Positions 59,352 through 64,000 of a stretch of 64,000 nucleotides of DNA are shown in pieces (the stretch's first letter is position 1; every line of letters begins with the position of its first letter). The DNA lies in NCBI GenBank assembly GCA_902775025.1, contig CACYKP010000020.1:89311-153310 (forward strand), given 5' to 3'. The DNA comes from an uncultured bacterium (GTDB taxonomy: Bacteria > Cyanobacteriota > Vampirovibrionia > Gastranaerophilales > Gastranaerophilaceae). The position numbers and the translations under genes are program-made. The notes under the pieces are model-generated. The model did no database searches. It had not been told where the DNA came from and was given only the letters and a program-made list of their open reading frames with translations.

Positions 59352-60371
59352 TTATGTAATCGCAATTTCCATAAGCGATTTAATAGCAGGCCACTCTAGT
59401 TTCCATAATCCTGAAGCATCAAGAGCATAATTACCTACACAAGCTAACTTACAATCCTTGCATTTATTAACAGTTTCAATAAATACAGGATCAGATATGA
59501 CATCTTTTAGAGGTCTTCCTTTAACATCAATAAATGGCTTTCTATCATAACAACGCAGCATTTCACCATTTGAATAAATAACCGTTGCTATTCTAGGCCA
59601 ATGACATTCATAGTAATTTTTCTTTTTAATAATATAATCCATGAAATAATAAGAATTTCTGATTGGATATCCTTGTTTTTTTAGTTCTTTAATCTTTATA
59701 AATATTTCGGATAATTGTTCATTTTCAAGTTCTGTTTCAACAACATTTGTTGCCTCATCAGGTCTTGATGCTGCTTTATTAACGGTAAAATATAAAAGAA
59801 TATCTGCATCCTTACAGTATTGAGCAACCTCTTTTATTTGCTCAAAGTTAGTTTGAGTTGAAACTGTGCAACAAATATAAATTCTCATTTTTGGAGAATG
59901 AATTTTATGGTATTCAATACCGTTCATAACCTTATCGCATATTCCCGGCATGTGGCGAATATCATCGTGAGCTTTACCGATTGCATCTAATGAGATAAAT
60001 GATAAATCCGTATATTTTGCAAATCCCGGATTTGATTCCAAGAACCAACCGTTTGTTGCGATTTTGGTATATAATCCCGCATCGTGTGATGCTTTACATA
60101 TTTCCGTAAAATCTTGTCTTAAAAGAGGTTCACCACCCCAAAGAATACTGTCCATATATCCGATTTGTCCTGCTTCTGTTAGAAGTTTAGACTTCCAATA
60201 GCAAAAATCACAATCACAGTTACAAGCACTTGTTACCATCAATGAAAAACACAATGGTTTCGGATTTTTAGATAATCTGCTTTGAATACATTCCAATGCA
60301 CCACCAAATAAATGTCTGTAATATTTGATACGTTCAAATGTCATTTTGTTTCTTGATTCTTGATTTGACAT
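59352..60371 (-). CDS. Radical SAM protein with SPASM-like C-terminus
   Basis: 339 residues. The cluster motif CNCDCDFC has its CX3CX2C cysteines at 50, 54 and 57 (Cys52 extra). ILWGGEPLLR, YTKIATNGWFL and LSFISLDAIG give the radical SAM barrel. C-terminal Cys residues (YECHWPR, MLRCYDRKP, CKDCKLAC) suggest an auxiliary cluster. It begins with a one-base overlap with the activase-related gene upstream. Substrate unknown; a radical reaction on a lipid or polymer precursor is inference from position. Confidence 0.88.
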   Translation of the reverse strand: MSNQESRNKMTFERIKYYRHLFGGALECIQSRLSKNPKPLCFSLMVTSACNCDCDFCYWKSKLLTEAGQIGYMDSILWGGEPLLRQDFTEICKASHDAGLYTKIATNGWFLESNPGFAKYTDLSFISLDAIGKAHDDIRHMPGICDKVMNGIEYHKIHSPKMRIYICCTVSTQTNFEQIKEVAQYCKDADILLYFTVNKAASRPDEATNVVETELENEQLSEIFIKIKELKKQGYPIRNSYYFMDYIIKKKNYYECHWPRIATVIYSNGEMLRCYDRKPFIDVKGRPLKDVISDPVFIETVNKCKDCKLACVGNYALDASGLWKLEWPAIKSLMEIAIT

Positions 60372-61540
60372 TAATTTTCCTCTTTCTTATTGTTTATTTG
60401 TCTCATTTTTTTTCGTTTTACTAAATCTATAAAAGCCTCAATTCTTGTGATATTTCCAGCTTTTCCTGTTTGTTCATCTAATACTAATTCAAGAATTGGT
60501 ATATCCTCGTTTTTGCTTACTTTTGGCAAAATATTCTGTGCTACTATTTCAGGCATACAAGAAAACGGCATAATGTGAACTATTCCATCTATTCCGTTTC
60601 TTGCACCATAAACTGTATCTCCGACAGTTTCTATGCATTCACCGCCTATTGCACGTTTCATGTAATCTTCTGCATAACGTACACATCTCTGGCGATGCGA
60701 TTCTTTTTTATAGAATATTGAAGGTTGTAAAACGTGTTCTAACCAGTCTGAGAAAAAGATTTGACGTTGGACTTCAACACCTAAATCACCAAGTGTTTTT
60801 TCAATTTCCTGATTTGTAAATGGGTCAAGCAATACAAAGAATTCGCCTAATAAATAAACCTTTGGAACAATCCTATTTTTATCAATAGGAATTTTTTTGA
60901 AATCTTCAATTATTCGTTTTTTTAATCCTTTACAACCTAATACCGAAGTCGTGTCGTGAATAATTTTGTACCATTTTTTATAACAACTTTCAGCATCACC
61001 TTTATTTAATTCTCTAGGTCTTATATAGAATAACAATCTTTCTGCTGTATCAATAGCAAAAGCCTTATTAAAACCTGTACTGAATCCTTTATAATAACGG
61101 TAAGGATTCAAACAATGTGAAACGTGCCAAAAGGCTTTTAATGTTTGTTTCATTTTGCTTTGATACATATCAAAAACAACCATGTCAAACTTATAACCCA
61201 TTTTCTTAAGAGTTTTTTGTGCCATTTTGGTATAATTACCAGAACCCGGAGCCTGAAACATCATTAATGTATTTGCACCTTTTTCTAAGGACATCACATA
61301 ATTGGCAAGATTTAACTTATACGGTAGGCAAATACCTTCGATGCTATTTTTAACACCAATTTCGAGAGCTTCTTTGTTATTAGGTGGAGGCATTACTATT
61401 TTTGCACCGATAGAAGAAACAAGTGCTTCCATAGATAAATCAATATTTCCCATACGAGGCCAAGCAATAACCCTTTTGTTGGTAGGTATTGTTTTATCCA
61501 GTTGTGAAATTGTTCTGTTACCTTCTTGTGCTTTTGCCAC
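60371..61540 (-). CDS. 2-hydroxyacyl-CoA dehydratase / activase-related protein (DUF2229-like), copy 1
   Basis: 389 residues. Conserved iron-sulfur cysteines are in GICLPYK near 68, ERC-type HRQRCVRYAEDY, and MPFSCMPEIVAQ near 345, with the family ending DEQTGKAGNITRIEAFIDL. The relation is to COG3580/3581 proteins (activase-associated and HgdB-like subunits). There is no ASKHA ATPase domain. A paralogue lies two genes upstream. Whether it is a dehydratase subunit or a reductant carrier cannot be told. Confidence 0.8.
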   Translation of the reverse strand: MAKAQEGNRTISQLDKTIPTNKRVIAWPRMGNIDLSMEALVSSIGAKIVMPPPNNKEALEIGVKNSIEGICLPYKLNLANYVMSLEKGANTLMMFQAPGSGNYTKMAQKTLKKMGYKFDMVVFDMYQSKMKQTLKAFWHVSHCLNPYRYYKGFSTGFNKAFAIDTAERLLFYIRPRELNKGDAESCYKKWYKIIHDTTSVLGCKGLKKRIIEDFKKIPIDKNRIVPKVYLLGEFFVLLDPFTNQEIEKTLGDLGVEVQRQIFFSDWLEHVLQPSIFYKKESHRQRCVRYAEDYMKRAIGGECIETVGDTVYGARNGIDGIVHIMPFSCMPEIVAQNILPKVSKNEDIPILELVLDEQTGKAGNITRIEAFIDLVKRKKMRQINNKKEEN

Positions 61541-61542
61541 TT

Positions 61543-62598
61543 TTATTCCTCTATAACCTGAATGGGATTTGTATAAGCATATCCTCGACCTGAATATGAA
61601 AATTCCACACGATATTTCCCTTCTTTTGTTATTGGGATTCTACATCTTTTCATTCTGTTGGTAGCGTACTCTTTACCATTTAAAATTACTTTTATATCAG
61701 CAGTCCTGTGAACCTTTATATCTAAATATGTAAAATCTGTTAAAGCGATTGTCTCTCCAAAGGATTTAATAGTATTAGCGTTTACAATATCTATTTGAGG
61801 AATATCGCTGCAAATTTTCCTATTTATAATCAAATTATTTCCATTTTTTATTGCAGTTAAGATTTGTTTTTTTGCAATATCAAAATTGTTTGACAATGGT
61901 TTATCTAAGGGAATTACATTTGTTATTGTTTTAAAACAAGTTTTATATGGAAAAACCGTTAAAGGTAAAATATATCTATATACTTTCAATGCATGTGCAT
62001 CTACTCCACCAATAGCAGGTACAATTTTAGACGATTTCTGATTTAACTCATCCCACCAATTTAATGTTTTTGGTGATGGATTTGAAATTATTTTATTCTT
62101 AAAGAAATAAGAATAAGCTAGTTTAAATATATTTCTATCATTTAAATTATCACCCCAAGACGAAAACCAATTCCATATTTCAACCCCATCAGGTATCACA
62201 CTTTTGTTGTTCCAAACAATAGGTTTCCATTTATTTTTTCTTGTTCTGCTTTCATTAGGATGAGCTGCAAAGCCAAAACCACCTCTTTTTCTCACATTAT
62301 CTACATTTATTTTAGCATCATTACTCGGTTCTATAAATTCGTTTATGCCTAAAGCCAAATAATGGTTATCGTTAGATGGTGTTATTTCTTCCCCTTTAAT
62401 AACAAATACATCATTGTAAATGCCTTCCTCTGTATCAAAAACATTATGGTCTGTAATAATTATCCAGTCTAAACCCGCTTTTCGAGCAGCCTTTGATATA
62501 GAATTAATATCACCAGAACCATCAGAATGTTTAGTGTGAATATGTATCGCACCTAAATATTGATATGTATTAACATTTTTATCACATGTTTTATACAT
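61543..62598 (-). CDS. PHP-domain phosphoesterase-like protein
   Basis: 351 residues. Metal-binding PHP motifs are at the N-terminus (AIHIHTKHSDGSGD with His19/His21/Asp26; ITDHN; FVIKGEEI) and HPNE and GVDAHAL further in, giving the trinuclear metal site. Such domains hydrolyse phosphoesters. The C-terminal ~90 residues are beta-rich (FGETIALTDFTYLDIKV). It overlaps copy 2 by eight bases and precedes copy 1 by two. Substrate unknown. Confidence 0.85.
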   Translation of the reverse strand: MYKTCDKNVNTYQYLGAIHIHTKHSDGSGDINSISKAARKAGLDWIIITDHNVFDTEEGIYNDVFVIKGEEITPSNDNHYLALGINEFIEPSNDAKINVDNVRKRGGFGFAAHPNESRTRKNKWKPIVWNNKSVIPDGVEIWNWFSSWGDNLNDRNIFKLAYSYFFKNKIISNPSPKTLNWWDELNQKSSKIVPAIGGVDAHALKVYRYILPLTVFPYKTCFKTITNVIPLDKPLSNNFDIAKKQILTAIKNGNNLIINRKICSDIPQIDIVNANTIKSFGETIALTDFTYLDIKVHRTADIKVILNGKEYATNRMKRCRIPITKEGKYRVEFSYSGRGYAYTNPIQVIEE

Positions 62599-63700
62599 TC
62601 AATAACGCTCCTTCTTGTTCTGAAACTATTTTCAAGCAATTATTTTTTCGTTCTTCTTTATCTTTTTGTCTCATGTTGATAATGTTTTTACTTTTTGCAA
62701 TGTTCTTTTTACGAATTAACATATCAATAAATGCTTCTAATCGAGTTATAAATCCTGCTTCTCCAGTATGCTCATCTATATTAAGATGTAACATTGGCAG
62801 ATTTCTATCTTTTGCGTGATGTTGAATTTCTTCAACCATAAGTGAGTCAGGTCCACAGCCGAAAGCAGAAAGTGCAACTATTCCGTCAATTTTTCCATTT
62901 AACATATAATATGCAGCAGTTCCTGTTAATTCCAATTCATTCGCCCAATATTGAATTTCCCCAAGCTCTTTTATTGAATTTAAGGCATCATCTCTTAATA
63001 CATTCAATGAAGTATAAACATTTACTCCCATTTTTTCTAATTTTTTGATAAGTTTTAAAGAAATTCTTTCATCAAATAAGTTATACCCATGTGCCATTAT
63101 TACAACAGAAATAGGTTTTACCACTTTTATTACTGGTTTCTTGTCTATATTACCGTTTATCGCATTATTTAATGCAGATTCAAAATCAAAACCGCAATAT
63201 GCTAACTTATGAAAGTTATTATAAACTTCCCAACCTTTTTTAATTGCGTTATTTATAAAATTCTCATCGTAAATGCCAAATCTGTTTGCGAAATTAAAAC
63301 AAAAATCTTTGAAGGATATACCTTCTGTTTTATTTATTTCCGGGTCAATAATGTTAATCGGTTTATTTATTACATTGCGTATTATTTCAGGCAATCCCCT
63401 GATTTTACTACAATTATTAACTTTGTATGCTGAGGATTGAAGTGATGGAATAAATATATTCTCACAGCCCTTATCCAAAAGGTTTATAACATGTCCTACA
63501 AAAACTTTTACAGGTAAACAAGTATCAGAAACTACGTACTTTGTTCCTTTGTTAATTGTTAAACTTGTTGTAGAATCTGATAGAATAATTTGAACTCCAA
63601 GTGCAGTAAAATATCCATAATAGAAAGGGTAATTACTGTAATACGACATTGCTCTAGGTATACCAATTATTGTAGTTATATTATTGCTTGTATCTTTCAT
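62591..63700 (-). CDS. 2-hydroxyacyl-CoA dehydratase / activase-related protein, copy 2
   Basis: 369 residues, a divergent paralogue of copy 1. Conserved Cys are in SDTCLPVKVFVGH near 62, NCSKIRGLPE, and SAFGCGPDSLMVEEIQ near 290. It also ends EHTGEAGFITRLEAFIDMLIRKK. Two adjacent ATG codons occur; the second (63700) is used here. It lacks an ATPase domain. First gene of a four-gene operon; AGAAGTG precedes the start. Confidence 0.8.
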   Translation of the reverse strand: MKDTSNNITTIIGIPRAMSYYSNYPFYYGYFTALGVQIILSDSTTSLTINKGTKYVVSDTCLPVKVFVGHVINLLDKGCENIFIPSLQSSAYKVNNCSKIRGLPEIIRNVINKPINIIDPEINKTEGISFKDFCFNFANRFGIYDENFINNAIKKGWEVYNNFHKLAYCGFDFESALNNAINGNIDKKPVIKVVKPISVVIMAHGYNLFDERISLKLIKKLEKMGVNVYTSLNVLRDDALNSIKELGEIQYWANELELTGTAAYYMLNGKIDGIVALSAFGCGPDSLMVEEIQHHAKDRNLPMLHLNIDEHTGEAGFITRLEAFIDMLIRKKNIAKSKNIINMRQKDKEERKNNCLKIVSEQEGALLNV

Positions 63701-63703
63701 CAC

Positions 63704-64000
63704 TTCTGGCTTTTAGATGAACTCCTTTTCAACTCAATAGTTCTTATCTCGAGAAATAGATTTTTCTCTTTTCTTATTGTAAATTTTATCATGAACATGA
63801 AAAATATGATAATAATTTGAACTATAAGATTTCAAATAAAAGAATACCATTATAGGTCTATAAATAAAGGCTTTTTCAACTCATCACTTCGCAACTTATT
63901 AGTTCATCTGTTGAGTTGCATATATGTTGAGAAAGCTAGTATTAATACCTTACAGCACAAAATTATTGTAACTAAAAGCAAACGTGTTGGTGCAGATAAA
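63704..64000. other. Right edge: inverted-repeat-rich leader and an open frame running off the window
   Basis: TTTTCAACTCA occurs twice (about 63725 and 63873), and TGAGTTG and GTTGAGAAAGC (about 63912-63936) are inverted partners. A plus-strand frame is open from 63821 to the edge (ending KIIVTKSKRVGADK) but has no clear start, so I do not call a gene. Confidence 0.35.

Noticed and set aside
62842..63433. Plus-strand frames of 68 and 74 residues
   Set aside because: Antisense to activase-related copy 2, without motifs or ribosome sites.

Overview
The window is A+T-rich, densely coded and has gram-negative-type envelope genes: a Wza-like exporter with SLBB domains, a TolC-type outer-membrane channel, a family 9 glycosyltransferase and dTDP-rhamnose synthesis. 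It also carries several short hypothetical proteins with an N-terminal phenylalanine-glycine tag. That mix suggests an anaerobic, gut-type member of the non-photosynthetic sister group of Cyanobacteria (Melainabacteria/Vampirovibrionia, Gastranaerophilales). This assignment is inference; there is no rRNA in the window to test it. Layout: 0-5.1 kb has the end of an EF-hand protein, a tagged AAA+ ATPase, a STAS-like protein and alaS. 5.1-8.5 kb has a MarR regulator followed by a 901-residue fusion of an ABC substrate-binding-like domain to a TolC-type domain, with a clear promoter and operator-like palindrome. 8.5-21.9 kb is housekeeping and transport: acyl-ACP thioesterase, NhaC-type antiporter, acyl-CoA/ACP synthetase, OadG plus a 45-residue membrane protein, tagged hypotheticals, thioredoxin, DAHP synthase, a TPR protein, CstA and a UvrC without its C-terminal HhH region. 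22-31 kb has two glycosyltransferases, ssb, a four-carbon-acid kinase/PdxA-like pair, a frameshifted pepA, tRNA-Val beside tRNA debris, and a frameshifted EF-hand-like gene divergent from an XRE regulator. 31-38 kb has a GH57 enzyme, a radical SAM/PAP2/DAG-kinase-like cluster (radical SAM frameshifted) and a decayed prophage scrap. 38-59 kb is a large surface-polysaccharide locus: tagD, flippase, TagB/F-like transferase, polymerase, three glycosyltransferases, initiating sugar transferase, Wzz-like protein, rfbCBDA, acyltransferase and Wza-like exporter. 59-63.7 kb is a tight four-gene operon: two 2-hydroxyacyl-CoA-dehydratase/activase-related proteins, a PHP protein and a radical SAM enzyme. 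How the genes work together: the 38-59 kb locus could make a rhamnose-containing polymer decorated with glycerol phosphate. The rfb genes supply dTDP-rhamnose, TagD supplies CDP-glycerol, the sugar transferase starts the lipid-linked unit, the glycosyltransferases extend it, Wzx and the polymerase flip and polymerise it, and the Wzz- and Wza-like proteins set chain length and export it. This locus was rearranged. A truncated second copy of the initiating transferase ends exactly at an inverted-repeat element, and a phospholipase-D-like/DUF2971 gene pair lies between the truncated and intact copies. Other themes: dispersed small palindromic repeats, two of which are translated in frame inside glycosyltransferases; an over-represented GGGGTAAAT word; several start codons sitting 6-9 bases after a -10-like box (possible leaderless mRNAs); and three genes each broken by one missing base, which may be assembly errors or real decay.
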